A DNA stretch of 64,000 bases from Arthrobacter sp. StoSoilA2 (GTDB taxonomy: Bacteria > Actinomycetota > Actinomycetes > Actinomycetales > Micrococcaceae), in the NCBI RefSeq assembly GCF_019977195.1, contig NZ_AP024643.1, positions 4,092,001-4,156,000 on the forward strand, read 5' to 3'. The translations under genes and the position numbers were made by a program. Shown one piece after another: positions 42,037-51,010 of this stretch. Numbering within the stretch: the first letter of the stretch is position 1; each line of letters opens with the position of its first letter. The notes below the pieces were generated by a model, which was not told where the DNA came from, ran no database searches, and worked only from the letters and a program-made list of their open reading frames with translations.

Positions 42037-42933
42037 GTGGATACGCGAAAACTTAAGTACTTCCTCGCCGTCGTGGATCACGACGGGTTCAACCGCGCAG
42101 CCGAGCATCTTCTGATCGCCCAACCGTCACTGTCCCAAACCATTGCGAGCCTTGAGAAAGAGCTCGGCGTTCCGCTCTTCCATCGAATCGGCCGGCGCGC
42201 AGTCCTGAGCGAAGCCGGCAAGGAACTCGTTGGACCGGCCCGCTTGGTGATGCGGGACCTCGACGCGGCCCAGTCAGCCGTCCAATCTTTGCGGGGTATG
42301 CGCAGCGGCCGGCTGGACATCATCACGATGCCTTCGCCAGGCATCGAACCTCTGACCTCGATGATCGCCGCCTTCACCAAGCTCCATCCCTGGGTCCGGC
42401 TGAACGTAGGCGCTGCTTTCACTCCTGAAGAAGTGATCGAATCCGTCCGTAGCGGAAGCAGCGAGATCGGTTTGGCCGGCTCGCCGACCCAAATTAAGGT
42501 GCCCGGCGTCGAAGTCCTGGAGCTTGAACGCCAGCCCCTGATCTTGATCGTCAATCCACAAGCGGACACGTTTGCGCCCAAAGACACTGCCATCCAGCGC
42601 GGGGACCTCGGCGGCCATCGGCTCATCGCCAGCCAGCGCGGATCCCTGATGCGCTGGCTGGTGGACGATGCTTTGGCGCACGGTGTGGAGGTGGAGATCG
42701 TGGTGGAAGTCGCGCACAGGACGTCCATCCTTCCGCTGGTCCTGGCAGGGGTCGGCCACGCTGTGATGCCGTCGTCGTGGGCACCCACCGCACACAAAGC
42801 GGGGCTGAGGACACTGTTGATCGAGCCTGTCAATTATCTGGATGTCGCAGTGCTGAGCCGGAAGGAAAATCTCACGCCTGCTGCCAGAGCGTTCCTGTAC
42901 GTTGCCCGCAGCCACGGTGACGAAGAGAACTGA
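42037..42933 (+). CDS. LysR-family regulator of the tartrate operon
   Basis: A 298-residue LysR protein. The N-terminal winged helix (residues 1-60: LKYFLAVVDHDGFNRAAEHLLIAQPSLSQTIASLEKELGVPLFHR) is standard, and the C-terminal periplasmic-binding-like domain spans about 90-290. GTG 42037 has AAAGGA nine bases upstream. The tartrate dehydrogenase gene follows in the same direction, with a gap of 133 bases holding a TGATAG repeat like that before this gene. It is probably an activator responding to tartrate or a related hydroxy acid. Confidence 0.88.
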   Translation: MDTRKLKYFLAVVDHDGFNRAAEHLLIAQPSLSQTIASLEKELGVPLFHRIGRRAVLSEAGKELVGPARLVMRDLDAAQSAVQSLRGMRSGRLDIITMPSPGIEPLTSMIAAFTKLHPWVRLNVGAAFTPEEVIESVRSGSSEIGLAGSPTQIKVPGVEVLELERQPLILIVNPQADTFAPKDTAIQRGDLGGHRLIASQRGSLMRWLVDDALAHGVEVEIVVEVAHRTSILPLVLAGVGHAVMPSSWAPTAHKAGLRTLLIEPVNYLDVAVLSRKENLTPAARAFLYVARSHGDEEN

Positions 42934-42950
42934 TAGGCCCTACCTATCAG
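42930..42950. promoter_or_regulatory. LysR-type operator before the tartrate operon
   Basis: CTGATAGG and CCTATCAG are perfect 8-bp arms with a 5-base spacer, overlapping the end of the LysR gene. It shares the TGATAG/CTATCA core with 41975-41997. Confidence 0.6.
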
Positions 42951-43066
42951 CCGTATCGAAACTAAGTCTTGGACGCCAACTACCCCTCAAACGTCTACTT
43001 GAAGAGGAAGAACAGTGTGACCCCCATAACAGGCTCACTGCTAACAAACTCAACGAGGAGGTAGGC

Positions 43067-44164
43067 ATGAGCGCCACCCAGAAATTCACCATCGCATCGA
43101 TTCCCGCTGACGGCGTGGGCAAGGAAGTTGTCTCCGCTGGCCGTCGCGTGCTGGACGCACTCGCCGAGAACTCCGACGGCAAGTTCGCCTTCGAATGGAC
43201 CGAATTCCCGTGGGGTTGCGGCTACTACGAAAAGACCGGGCAGATGATGGATCCAAAGGGCCTTGAAGCTCTCAAGGACTTCGACGCCATCTACTTCGGA
43301 GCCGTTGGTTGGGAAAACGTCCCGGACCACATCAGCCTCTGGGGCCTGCGCCTGAACATCACCCAGAACTTTGACCAGTGGGCCAACATCCGCCCGGTCA
43401 AGTTCCTCCCCGGAATCCAGTCCCCGCTCCGCAAGGCTGACGATACCGAGCTGGACTGGATCGTCGTCCGCGAAAACAGCGAGGGCGAATACGCCGGCCT
43501 CGGCGGACGCAACTTGAGCGGCCGCGGTCCCGGCAATGAGGTCGCCCTCCAGACCGCGCTCTTCACCGAAAAAGGCTGCGAACGCATCATGCGTTTCGCC
43601 TTCGATCTCGCCAGGACCCGCACGGTGAAGAAGGTTTCCTCGGTGACCAAGTCCAACGCCCAGCAGTACGGCATGGTCCTCTGGGACGAAACCTTCCAGC
43701 GTGTCGCCTTGGACTACCCGGATGTGCAGACCGAGAGCGTGCTGGTTGATGCGATGAGCGCCAAGTTCATCCTCAAGCCGGAGGACCTGTCCGTAGTGGT
43801 TGCCTCCAACCTGAACGCCGACATCCTCTCGGACCTCGGCTCCGCCATTGCCGGCAGCCTTGGCCTGGCCGCGAGCGCCAATCTGAACCCGGAGCGCCGC
43901 TTCCCGTCCATGTTCGAGCCGGTCCACGGTTCCGCACCAGACATTGCGGGCCAAGGCATCAGCAACCCGATCGGTGCCATCGCCAGTGCCGCCCTCATGT
44001 TGGACCACTTCGGCCTGCACGAGGAAGCCCGCCGCGTGGAGGCAGCGATCGAACAGGCCACCGGTTCCGGTCACCTGACCCGCGACGTCGGCGGCGACGC
44101 CACCACGGACGATGTCACCGAGGCCATTATCTCGGCCCTCGTCAGCACTCTCGCGGCTGTCTGA
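43067..44164 (+). CDS. ttuC: Tartrate dehydrogenase/decarboxylase (isopropylmalate dehydrogenase family)
   Basis: A 365-residue beta-decarboxylating dehydrogenase. The features are IASIPADGVGKEVV at the N-terminus, LRLNITQNFDQWANIRPV (substrate-binding arginine region), VVRENSEGEYAG near residue 138, the SVTKSNAQ lysine near residue 190, and aspartate-rich metal segments with NLNADILSD near residue 248 and EPVHGSAPDIAGQG near residue 285. Members convert tartrate to glycerate and D-malate to pyruvate using NAD. ATG 43067 has GAGGAGG upstream. The DctA and glycerate kinase genes downstream support tartrate to glycerate; D-malate oxidation (DmlA) is the alternative. Confidence 0.87.
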   Translation: MSATQKFTIASIPADGVGKEVVSAGRRVLDALAENSDGKFAFEWTEFPWGCGYYEKTGQMMDPKGLEALKDFDAIYFGAVGWENVPDHISLWGLRLNITQNFDQWANIRPVKFLPGIQSPLRKADDTELDWIVVRENSEGEYAGLGGRNLSGRGPGNEVALQTALFTEKGCERIMRFAFDLARTRTVKKVSSVTKSNAQQYGMVLWDETFQRVALDYPDVQTESVLVDAMSAKFILKPEDLSVVVASNLNADILSDLGSAIAGSLGLAASANLNPERRFPSMFEPVHGSAPDIAGQGISNPIGAIASAALMLDHFGLHEEARRVEAAIEQATGSGHLTRDVGGDATTDDVTEAIISALVSTLAAV

Positions 44165-44263
44165 CCCAACAGAGTGAACGTTCGACGGCGGCCGCCTGGC
44201 CGCCGTCGTAATTCCCCACATCCTTCAGCTTCTCCAGAGACATTCCACAATGAGGTAGGAATC

Positions 44264-45727
44264 ATGGAACACATCACCACCGCCGGCGCAGCGGCCACAT
44301 GCAGGAAAGCGCCAAACAAGACCCGTTGGTACCGGCAGTTGTACTTTTGGGTGCTCACCGCGATCGTGGTCGGCATCGTTCTGGGCTGGCTCGCCCCGAC
44401 CGCCGGCATCGCCATGGAACCCATCGGCACCACGTTCGTGAACGCGATGAAGATGCTCATTGGCCCCATCGTGTTCCTGACCATCGTGGGCGGAATCGCC
44501 AGTGTCGCCGACCTCAAGAAGGTGGGGATGACGGGTCTGAAAGCCCTCACCTACTTCCAGATCGGCACTATTTGCGCCATGGTCTTCGGCCTTGTGGCCA
44601 TCAACGTTTTCCGTCTGGGTGACGGAGTCAACGCAGACGCCAGCACTATCAAGACCTCCGACTCGGCTGCGAAACTGATCGACGCCGGACAGCACCAGGA
44701 GTGGTGGCAGTTCCTGACGCACATCATTCCCAACAGCATCGCCGGCCCGTTCGTTGAGGGCGACATCCTGCAGATCATCTTCATTGCTGTGGTGTTCGGC
44801 ATCGCCCTGAACGCCATGGGCAAGGTTGGCGCACCTGTGCTGGACGGCGTCCAACGGCTCACCGGCGTGATGTTCAAGATCCTGGGCTTCATCATGAAGG
44901 CCGCTCCGCTGGGTGCGTTCGGCGCCATGGCCTTCGCAGTTGGCAAGTACGGTGTCTCGTCGCTGACCAGCATGGGCGGATTGATTGCGCTGTTCTACGG
45001 CACCTCCATACTGTTCGTGATTGTTGTGCTCGGCTCCATCATGGCCATGCTGCGGCTGAACATCTTCACCATGATCCGGCACCTCAAAGAGGAATACATG
45101 CTCATCCTGGGCACCTCTACCGCTGAGCCTGCTCTCCCCGGCCTGATGCGCAAGCTCGAGCATGCCGGAGTGAAGAAGGAGACTGTTGGCCTGGTTGTTC
45201 CCACCGGTTACAGCTTCAACCTGGACGGCGCCGCCATCTACCTTTCGCTCGCTGCCCTGTACATCGCACAAGCCACCAACACGGATCTGACCATTGGCCA
45301 GCAGCTCGGCCTGCTCGCCGTGATGCTCCTGACTTCCAAGGGTGCGGCAGGCGTCGCCGGAGGCGGTTTCATTGCCCTCACCGCCACGCTCACCACGCTC
45401 GGCACCATCCCCGCGGCCGGGATCATGCTGATCTTCGGAATCGACAAATTCATGTCCGAGTGCCGTGCCCTGGTCAACTTCACCGGCAACGCCGTGGCCA
45501 CCCTGGTCATCGCCCGCTGGGACCGCACACTGGACACCGACCGCGCCCGTCGCGTCTTTGCGGGCGAGACCGTGGAACCGATGCCAGCTGATGATGCCGT
45601 GGTGGTCCCTGTGGAGGACGAGACAGACCCCCTTGAGGCACCCAAGCACTCAGCCGCCGTCGTACCGTCACCTCCTGTACCCGCCGCCTCCGCCGACCGC
45701 CGTCCCGCCTACTCGGAATCCATTTGA
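44264..45727 (+). CDS. dctA: C4-dicarboxylate/H+ (Na+) symporter, DctA type
   Basis: A 487-residue DAACS carrier. The hairpin motif is GTSTAEPALPGLMRKLE (altered from the usual SSSES), followed by GYSFNLDGAAIYL, TSKGAAGVAGGGFI and IDKFMSECRALVNFTGNAVA, the substrate- and cation-binding segments of this family. The C-terminal tail of about 65 residues is Pro-rich and cytoplasmic. ATG 44264 has GAGGTAGGA upstream. It is the middle gene of the tartrate operon, so import of tartrate, a hydroxylated C4-dicarboxylate, is likely. Confidence 0.9.
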   Translation: MEHITTAGAAATCRKAPNKTRWYRQLYFWVLTAIVVGIVLGWLAPTAGIAMEPIGTTFVNAMKMLIGPIVFLTIVGGIASVADLKKVGMTGLKALTYFQIGTICAMVFGLVAINVFRLGDGVNADASTIKTSDSAAKLIDAGQHQEWWQFLTHIIPNSIAGPFVEGDILQIIFIAVVFGIALNAMGKVGAPVLDGVQRLTGVMFKILGFIMKAAPLGAFGAMAFAVGKYGVSSLTSMGGLIALFYGTSILFVIVVLGSIMAMLRLNIFTMIRHLKEEYMLILGTSTAEPALPGLMRKLEHAGVKKETVGLVVPTGYSFNLDGAAIYLSLAALYIAQATNTDLTIGQQLGLLAVMLLTSKGAAGVAGGGFIALTATLTTLGTIPAAGIMLIFGIDKFMSECRALVNFTGNAVATLVIARWDRTLDTDRARRVFAGETVEPMPADDAVVVPVEDETDPLEAPKHSAAVVPSPPVPAASADRRPAYSESI

Positions 45728-45728
45728 C

Positions 45729-46928
45729 ATGACCAACACCACCGCCCCGAAGACCGTGCTCATCGCCCCTGACAAGTTCAAAGGCAGCCTCACCGCCGGC
45801 GAGGTTGCGGAAGCCCTGGCAGCGGGCCTCGGTGCCGCCCACGGCACATCCGGGGCGATCCACTGCGAGATCCTTCCACTCGCGGACGGAGGTGACGGCA
45901 GCGTTGATGCCGCCGTCGCCTCCGGCTTCGGCCGTTACAACTGCACGGTTGCCGGCCCCACGGGCCGGCCCGTCCAGGCAGACATCGCGTTCGACGGCGT
46001 CACGGCAGTTGTGGAGGTCGCGAACACGTGCGGTTTGGCCGTACTGCCTCAAGGTGACTTGGCGCCGATGGAGTCTTCGAGCCGTGGTTTCGGCGAAGCC
46101 GTGCTGTTTGCCTTGGGCCTTCGGCCCGCACGTTTGGTGCTGGCCCTTGGCGGCAGTTCCAGTACCGATGGCGGCATGGGCATGCTCGCAGCGCTGGGTC
46201 TTCGGTTCCTGGATTCGTCCGGGCTTTCCCTGTCAGGCAACGGGCATTCACTCTCACTGGTGCATTCGGTGTCCGGATCGTTGGTCCCGGAACTGGCGGA
46301 CGTGGAACTCATCCTCGCCACCGACGTCCACAACCCACTTTGCGGTCCCGACGGCTCGCCCGCCGTTTTCGGGCCGCAGAAGGGCTGTTCGCTCACTGAT
46401 GTTTCAGCGCTCGACGCCGGTCTGACGCACTTCGTTTCGGTGCTCGCCGGTTCTGGCGCTGGTTCTGCGGTGGGTTCCTGGTCAGGCCGCGAGTCGCAGG
46501 CTGGGATCGCGTCCTTGGCAGAGCAGCCCGGTGCCGGCAGTGCCGGCGGGATCGGGTTCGCCTGCCTCCTGCTGGGTGCCCGCCAGGTTTCAGGCGCGGA
46601 CTACTTCCTGGACCTTCTGGACTTCGATGCCCGCAGGGAGAATTGCGATCTTGTGATCACCGGCGAAGGCAGCATCGATGAGCAGACGCTCGCAGGGAAG
46701 CTGCCCGCCGCCGTCGCCCGCCGTTCCGGCACCCGGCCCATCATCGCCGTCGCCGGCCGCTCGCTGCTGCCGCAAGAGCGGTGGTCCGAGATGTCCTTGT
46801 CCTGCGTATATGCGCTGGCTGACTACACAACCTTGGACTCCGCGAAGGATCCTTTGCTTTCAGCGGAGCTGCTGCAACAGATCGGCAGGGAAATTGGCAA
46901 AAGTGTCCTGGAGGCGTTGGTGGCCTGA
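45729..46928 (+). CDS. garK: Glycerate 2-kinase (GarK/GlxK family)
   Basis: A 399-residue glycerate kinase with VLIAPDKFKGSLTAGEVAEALAAG at the N-terminus, the PLADGGDGSVDA loop near residue 48, GGSSSTDGGMGMLAALG near residue 140 and a GFACLLLGAR segment with GEGSIDEQTLAGK late in the protein. It phosphorylates D-glycerate to 2-phosphoglycerate. Its ATG overlaps the dctA stop region (one base gap), completing the route tartrate, glycerate, 2-phosphoglycerate, glycolysis. Confidence 0.9.
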   Translation: MTNTTAPKTVLIAPDKFKGSLTAGEVAEALAAGLGAAHGTSGAIHCEILPLADGGDGSVDAAVASGFGRYNCTVAGPTGRPVQADIAFDGVTAVVEVANTCGLAVLPQGDLAPMESSSRGFGEAVLFALGLRPARLVLALGGSSSTDGGMGMLAALGLRFLDSSGLSLSGNGHSLSLVHSVSGSLVPELADVELILATDVHNPLCGPDGSPAVFGPQKGCSLTDVSALDAGLTHFVSVLAGSGAGSAVGSWSGRESQAGIASLAEQPGAGSAGGIGFACLLLGARQVSGADYFLDLLDFDARRENCDLVITGEGSIDEQTLAGKLPAAVARRSGTRPIIAVAGRSLLPQERWSEMSLSCVYALADYTTLDSAKDPLLSAELLQQIGREIGKSVLEALVA

Positions 46929-47005
46929 ATGGGGGGCCAGAGTCTCATTGCACAGTTTTGTCGCAAGCCTCGGATAGTGTGGGCTCACTAATCGTTCCTG
47001 AGACC

Positions 47006-48106
47006 ATGGGGGTCAAATTGGAGTTTGCAGAGCGACTTGCTGCGTTGGCAGCCAAAGTGCGGCAGCAACGGGGGGTCATTGAGACCGAAGAGGCCACGAA
47101 AAACGCGTTCGTAATGCCATTTATCTCCTCGATTTTGGGCTATGACGTCTTCAATCCGTTGGAAGTCGTTCCCGAATTCACAGCAGATGTCGGTGTGAAG
47201 AAGGGCGAAAAGGTCGATTACGCCATTGTGAAAGATGGCGAGATCCAGATTCTGATTGAGTGCAAGAAGTCAATCGAACCGGTGAAGATCGAGCACGCAT
47301 CACAACTCTTCCGCTATTTTGCAGTTACGAACGCCAGGATCGCGATCCTCACTAACGGTGAGATATACCAGTTCTTCACCGACCTTGATGCGCCCAACCG
47401 CATGGATGCCAAGCCGTTCCTGGTCCTGGACCTGAACGACATCGACGAAACTCTGCTCCCCGAACTTCAGAAGCTCTCGAAGGACGTCTTCGATCTTGAC
47501 TCCATCATTAGCGCCGCCGGTGAACTGAAGTACATCGGGGAACTGAAGAGGACTCTTGCAGCACAATTCCGGGAACCTGAAGACGAATGGGTCAAGTTCC
47601 TCACTACACGCGTCTACACAGGACCATATACACAGCGTGTTCGCGAGCAATTCACCATGTTGGTGGGGAAAGCAACAAAGCAATTCCTAAACGATCAAGT
47701 CAACGAGAGACTCAAGAAAGCTCTCGGCGCCCAAGCCTACACCGCAAACGATGATGTCGCCGCTGCTGCTGTCTCCAGCAAGCCGGTCGCTGAGGCGGAT
47801 CTTATAGAAGCCGACGCCATTGAGACGACACTCGAAGAAATCGAGGGTTACCAAATCGTGCGGGCCATTGTGTGCAGCGAAGTGAAACCCACACGTGTCG
47901 TGCAACGGGATGCCAAGTCATACTTTGCCGTTCTCCTCGACGACAACAACCGCAAGCCGATCGCTCGGCTTCACTTCAATCGAAGCCAGAAGTACCTCGG
48001 GCTCTTCGACGCGAACAAAGAAGAAACGCGTGTACCGATTAGCTCGCTGGAGGAGATCTACGACCACGCGGAGGCACTCCGCGGGAGTGTGAAGAGCTAC
48101 CTCTAA
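47006..48106 (+). CDS. Orphan HsdR-N-like restriction endonuclease domain protein
   Basis: A 366-residue protein. Residues about 20-150 match the N-terminal nuclease domain of type I restriction subunits: EEATKNAFVMPFISSILGYDVFNP, then VDYAIVKDGEIQILIECKK with the D-x(n)-E-x-K nuclease motif. The C-terminal half (about 150-366) has a coiled region and a small strand-rich domain with no helicase motifs. There are no hsdM or hsdS genes near, so it is not a full type I system. ATG 47006 is preferred over an upstream GTG at 46979. Such stand-alone proteins are widespread and may act in phage defence or DNA repair. Confidence 0.72.
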   Translation: MGVKLEFAERLAALAAKVRQQRGVIETEEATKNAFVMPFISSILGYDVFNPLEVVPEFTADVGVKKGEKVDYAIVKDGEIQILIECKKSIEPVKIEHASQLFRYFAVTNARIAILTNGEIYQFFTDLDAPNRMDAKPFLVLDLNDIDETLLPELQKLSKDVFDLDSIISAAGELKYIGELKRTLAAQFREPEDEWVKFLTTRVYTGPYTQRVREQFTMLVGKATKQFLNDQVNERLKKALGAQAYTANDDVAAAAVSSKPVAEADLIEADAIETTLEEIEGYQIVRAIVCSEVKPTRVVQRDAKSYFAVLLDDNNRKPIARLHFNRSQKYLGLFDANKEETRVPISSLEEIYDHAEALRGSVKSYL

Positions 48107-48331
48107 GTTTCTACTGCCCAAGGGATTAGGCCGCAGGGCCCGGTTAGAGAAAATCAGTCCGAGCCATGAGGCGAGCGGGCTGATCGTGGATAGGCAACAG
48201 GCACCCGGGCCCCTAGCCCTTCCTTACCCTTTCCATGCCCGGAATTACAACCGTTGAATCTCCCCAAAGCCCCGGATAGGGTGGCCGGACCGTCCAACCA
48301 CATCATCGTCTGGGAAAAATCTGGGAGAACC

Positions 48332-50173
48332 ATGACACATGTGAGACGCCAACTGGCTGCGGTCACTGCAGCCCTGGCCCTGAGCGTGACTAGCGGAGCG
48401 GTGGCGGGTCCTGCCTTCGCCGATCCTCGCGAAACTGACAAAAACCCCACTGCCACCGGGTACGGCGGCGCGGTAAGCACGGTGGATCCGGAGGCTTCAG
48501 CAGCCGCTATCGAAGTCCTTCGCAAAGGTGGTAACGCAGCCGACGCCGCAGTCGCTGCGGCCGCCACTCTTGGTGTAACAGAACCGTATAGCGCCGGCAT
48601 TGGAGGCGGCGGCTATTTCGTGTTCTACGACGCCAAGACCAAGAAAGTCAGCACCATTGATGGCCGCGAAACGGCGCCGGCAACTATGCCGAACGATGCT
48701 TTCATCGATCCCGCCACCGTCAAGCCCTATCTCTTTACGACCAAGAGGCCCGAACTGCCAACCAGCGGCGTCTCTGTCGGCGTCCCCGGTACCCCTGCCA
48801 CGTGGGAACGCGCACTTGAGCGTTGGGGAACTTTGGACTTGGGCGAGGCACTAAAGCCGGCAATCAAGGTAGCCAACCGAGGGTTCGTGGTAGACGAGAC
48901 GTTCCGGAACCAGACTCTGGACAACAAGTTCCGTTTCAACACCTTCACCTCCACCCAGGACCTTTTCCTCCCCGGTGGCGACGCTCCCGCCGTCGGGAGT
49001 ATCTTCAAGAACCCCGAACTGGCCGAGACCTACCGCCTGCTGGCAAAGCAAGGCACCAGCGCTTTCTACACGGGTCCGCTCGCAGAAGAAATTGTCTCCG
49101 CAGTAAAAGCACCGCCGAAATCCGGCGAGACTGACCTGCCCGTACCGGTCGGGTTCATGACAACGGACGATCTCGCCGGGTACAAGGCTCTCGACCAGGA
49201 TCCAACGCACGTGGAGTACCGCGGCTATGACGTCTATGGAATGGCGCCATCCAGCAGCGGTGGAACCACTGTTGGCGAGTCGCTGAACATCCTGGAAAAC
49301 TTCGAGCTCAAGGACATGCAGCCGGTGGACGCGCTGCACCACTATTTCGAGGCCAGCTCGCTGGCGTTCGCCGACCGTGGCGCTTATGTGGGCGATCCGG
49401 CCTTCGTTGATGTTCCCACTGATGTCCTCACAGACCCGATTTTCGGGAAGGAACGCGCCTGCGAGATTGATCCGACTGTTGCAGCTCCCAAGCCGGTTAC
49501 CCCGGGAGACATAACAACGTACGACGGCGCGTGCCCGGCCGCGGCTGCACCGCTCGCCGACGAGACGGACACCGAGAACATTTCCACCACCAACCTGACT
49601 GTCGCCGACAAATGGGGAAACGTGGTGGAGTACACCCTGACCATTGAGCAAACAGGTGGATCCGGAATCGTCGTCCCGGGCCGCGGATTCCTCTTGAACA
49701 ACGAGTTGACTGACTTCAGCGCCGAATACAAAGCGACTGATCCCAACAGGATCCAGCCAGGCAAACGTCCCCGTTCTTCGATGTCGCCCACCATCATCCT
49801 GCAAGACGGCAACCCGTTCCTGGCCCTCGGTTCGCCGGGCGGATCTACCATCATCACCACCGTGCTGCAGACCATCCTTAACCGCATTGACCTGGGGATG
49901 GATATCTCCGAGGCAATCGCCGCTCCGCGGGCTGCTCCTCGAAACGGTCTCACCGTGAGTTCCGAGCCGGCGTTCATTGATGCTTACGGCCCCGCGCTGG
50001 AATCGTTGGGCCATGATCTGGTCCCGGCCGGTGATGCTTTCACCTCGGCGGCCGAAATAGGCGCAGCTACGGCGATTGAGTTCGGCGAAGGCGGAAAGCT
50101 CACGGCTGCAGCTGAGCCGACGCGTCGTGGAGGTGGATCGGCGATGGTTTTGAAGCCAAGCAGCGGGCCGTGA
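48332..50173 (+). CDS. ggt: Secreted gamma-glutamyltransferase
   Basis: A 613-residue exported enzyme: signal peptide (LAAVTAALALSVTSGAVAGPAFA), large subunit from about residue 30 with GGNAADAAVAAAATLGVTEPYSAGIGGGGY, and the autoprocessing site near residue 420 where the nucleophilic threonine begins the small subunit (STTNLTVADKWGNVV), with RPRSSMSPTI and LGSPGGSTI following. The residue after the second threonine is asparagine where histidine is common. It cleaves gamma-glutamyl bonds of glutathione or peptides outside the cell. GGGAGA precedes ATG 48332. It is monocistronic and convergent with the daptide-type operon. Confidence 0.9.
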   Translation: MTHVRRQLAAVTAALALSVTSGAVAGPAFADPRETDKNPTATGYGGAVSTVDPEASAAAIEVLRKGGNAADAAVAAAATLGVTEPYSAGIGGGGYFVFYDAKTKKVSTIDGRETAPATMPNDAFIDPATVKPYLFTTKRPELPTSGVSVGVPGTPATWERALERWGTLDLGEALKPAIKVANRGFVVDETFRNQTLDNKFRFNTFTSTQDLFLPGGDAPAVGSIFKNPELAETYRLLAKQGTSAFYTGPLAEEIVSAVKAPPKSGETDLPVPVGFMTTDDLAGYKALDQDPTHVEYRGYDVYGMAPSSSGGTTVGESLNILENFELKDMQPVDALHHYFEASSLAFADRGAYVGDPAFVDVPTDVLTDPIFGKERACEIDPTVAAPKPVTPGDITTYDGACPAAAAPLADETDTENISTTNLTVADKWGNVVEYTLTIEQTGGSGIVVPGRGFLLNNELTDFSAEYKATDPNRIQPGKRPRSSMSPTIILQDGNPFLALGSPGGSTIITTVLQTILNRIDLGMDISEAIAAPRAAPRNGLTVSSEPAFIDAYGPALESLGHDLVPAGDAFTSAAEIGAATAIEFGEGGKLTAAAEPTRRGGGSAMVLKPSSGP

Positions 50174-50185
50174 TTGATGTACGTA

Positions 50186-50800
50186 TTAGCTAGGAAACAG
50201 GCCTCGGACTGTCGCCTGAAGCTTGTCCAATGCAGGGCTCCGTTGGTTGCCGGCAGGTTGGGTGCTGGCAGCGAACTTCATGAGTCCGCGGCAGGCAAGT
50301 CCCGCGTCTGTTAACTCACCGCTCAACAGGAAGTCCATCAGCTCGTCACTTGGCAATAGCCGAACGAAGCCCGCCTCGGACGCGTCCCACAAGGGGTCGC
50401 TGCCGGGGCGGGCTTCTGCTGCGATGACGAGGTGTTTGCGCCTGGTTGAGTTGGCGGACCACCACTCGGATCCTGCGTAGTAGATAGCCGACGAGCGATA
50501 GCCCGTTTCCTCCGCCAACTCGCGTCGGGCCGCATCTACCGGAGTTTCATTCTCGTTCAAGTAGCCCCCGGGCAGTTCAAGCAAGGTCTTCCCTGGGCCG
50601 ACGCGGAACTGCTCAAACAGCACCACCTCGGTTCCGCCCTCCGTGAACGCGAGAACCGCGGCGGAGTCCGGGCTGGCAATCACGTCCCAGGTTGAAACTG
50701 AGCCGTCAGCTTCCAGGTACGTGTCCTGGTTGATGGTGACAAAACCTTTGTACGCCCGCGTAGTCCAGAGTTTTCGCCACAATTCGTCCAAATTGCTCAC
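50186..50800 (-). CDS. NUDIX hydrolase at the end of the daptide-type operon
   Basis: A 204-residue NUDIX protein of the ADP-ribose pyrophosphatase group: ELPGGYLNENETPVDAARRELAEETGY near residues 90-115 contains the whole NUDIX box. GTG 50800 overlaps the stop of the small membrane gene (GTGA), so it is coupled to the transport genes upstream. NUDIX enzymes are not part of a standard daptide gene set. It could hydrolyse an ADP-ribose or nucleotide product or just be co-transcribed. Confidence 0.85.
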   Translation of the reverse strand: MSNLDELWRKLWTTRAYKGFVTINQDTYLEADGSVSTWDVIASPDSAAVLAFTEGGTEVVLFEQFRVGPGKTLLELPGGYLNENETPVDAARRELAEETGYRSSAIYYAGSEWWSANSTRRKHLVIAAEARPGSDPLWDASEAGFVRLLPSDELMDFLLSGELTDAGLACRGLMKFAASTQPAGNQRSPALDKLQATVRGLFPS

Positions 50801-50982
50801 TCTTGGCGGTTGGTCTTGAGTTCCCGGCAGAATCTCCACAACATCACCAACGAAGCCGCCGCGATGATGATTCCGGAAATAAGGGACCAAACAGATTCGC
50901 TGCTGCTTGAGAGGAAAATATAGACGGCGTAAGAGGCCATGGTGAGGGCGAGAAGAAGCCATACCAGCGGTTTACGATTCAC
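50797..50982 (-). CDS. 61-residue two-helix membrane protein
   Basis: A 61-residue protein with two helices (about residues 5-22 and 29-48) and a basic C-terminus. GTG 50982 has AAGGAA six bases upstream; a longer start at 51024 would overlap the permease. It lies at the end of the transporter genes and is coupled to the NUDIX gene by GTGA. As a small two-helix protein next to a peptide exporter it is a candidate immunity protein, by position only. Confidence 0.65.
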   Translation of the reverse strand: MNRKPLVWLLLALTMASYAVYIFLSSSSESVWSLISGIIIAAASLVMLWRFCRELKTNRQE

Positions 50983-51010
50983 AATGAGTTCCTTGATTTC
51001 TTGATGGTTA

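Noticed and set aside
42995..44221. 408-residue minus-strand frame opposite tartrate dehydrogenase
   Set aside because: Antisense shadow of a conserved gene; composition (Gly/Val/His/Glu) is not protein-like and no domain is seen.
44225..45649. 474-residue minus-strand frame opposite dctA
   Set aside because: Charged Gln/His/Gly-rich antisense shadow of a membrane protein gene.
48851..50014. 387-residue minus-strand frame opposite gamma-glutamyltransferase
   Set aside because: Antisense shadow without start signals or motifs; the plus-strand gene has a signal peptide and the family motifs.
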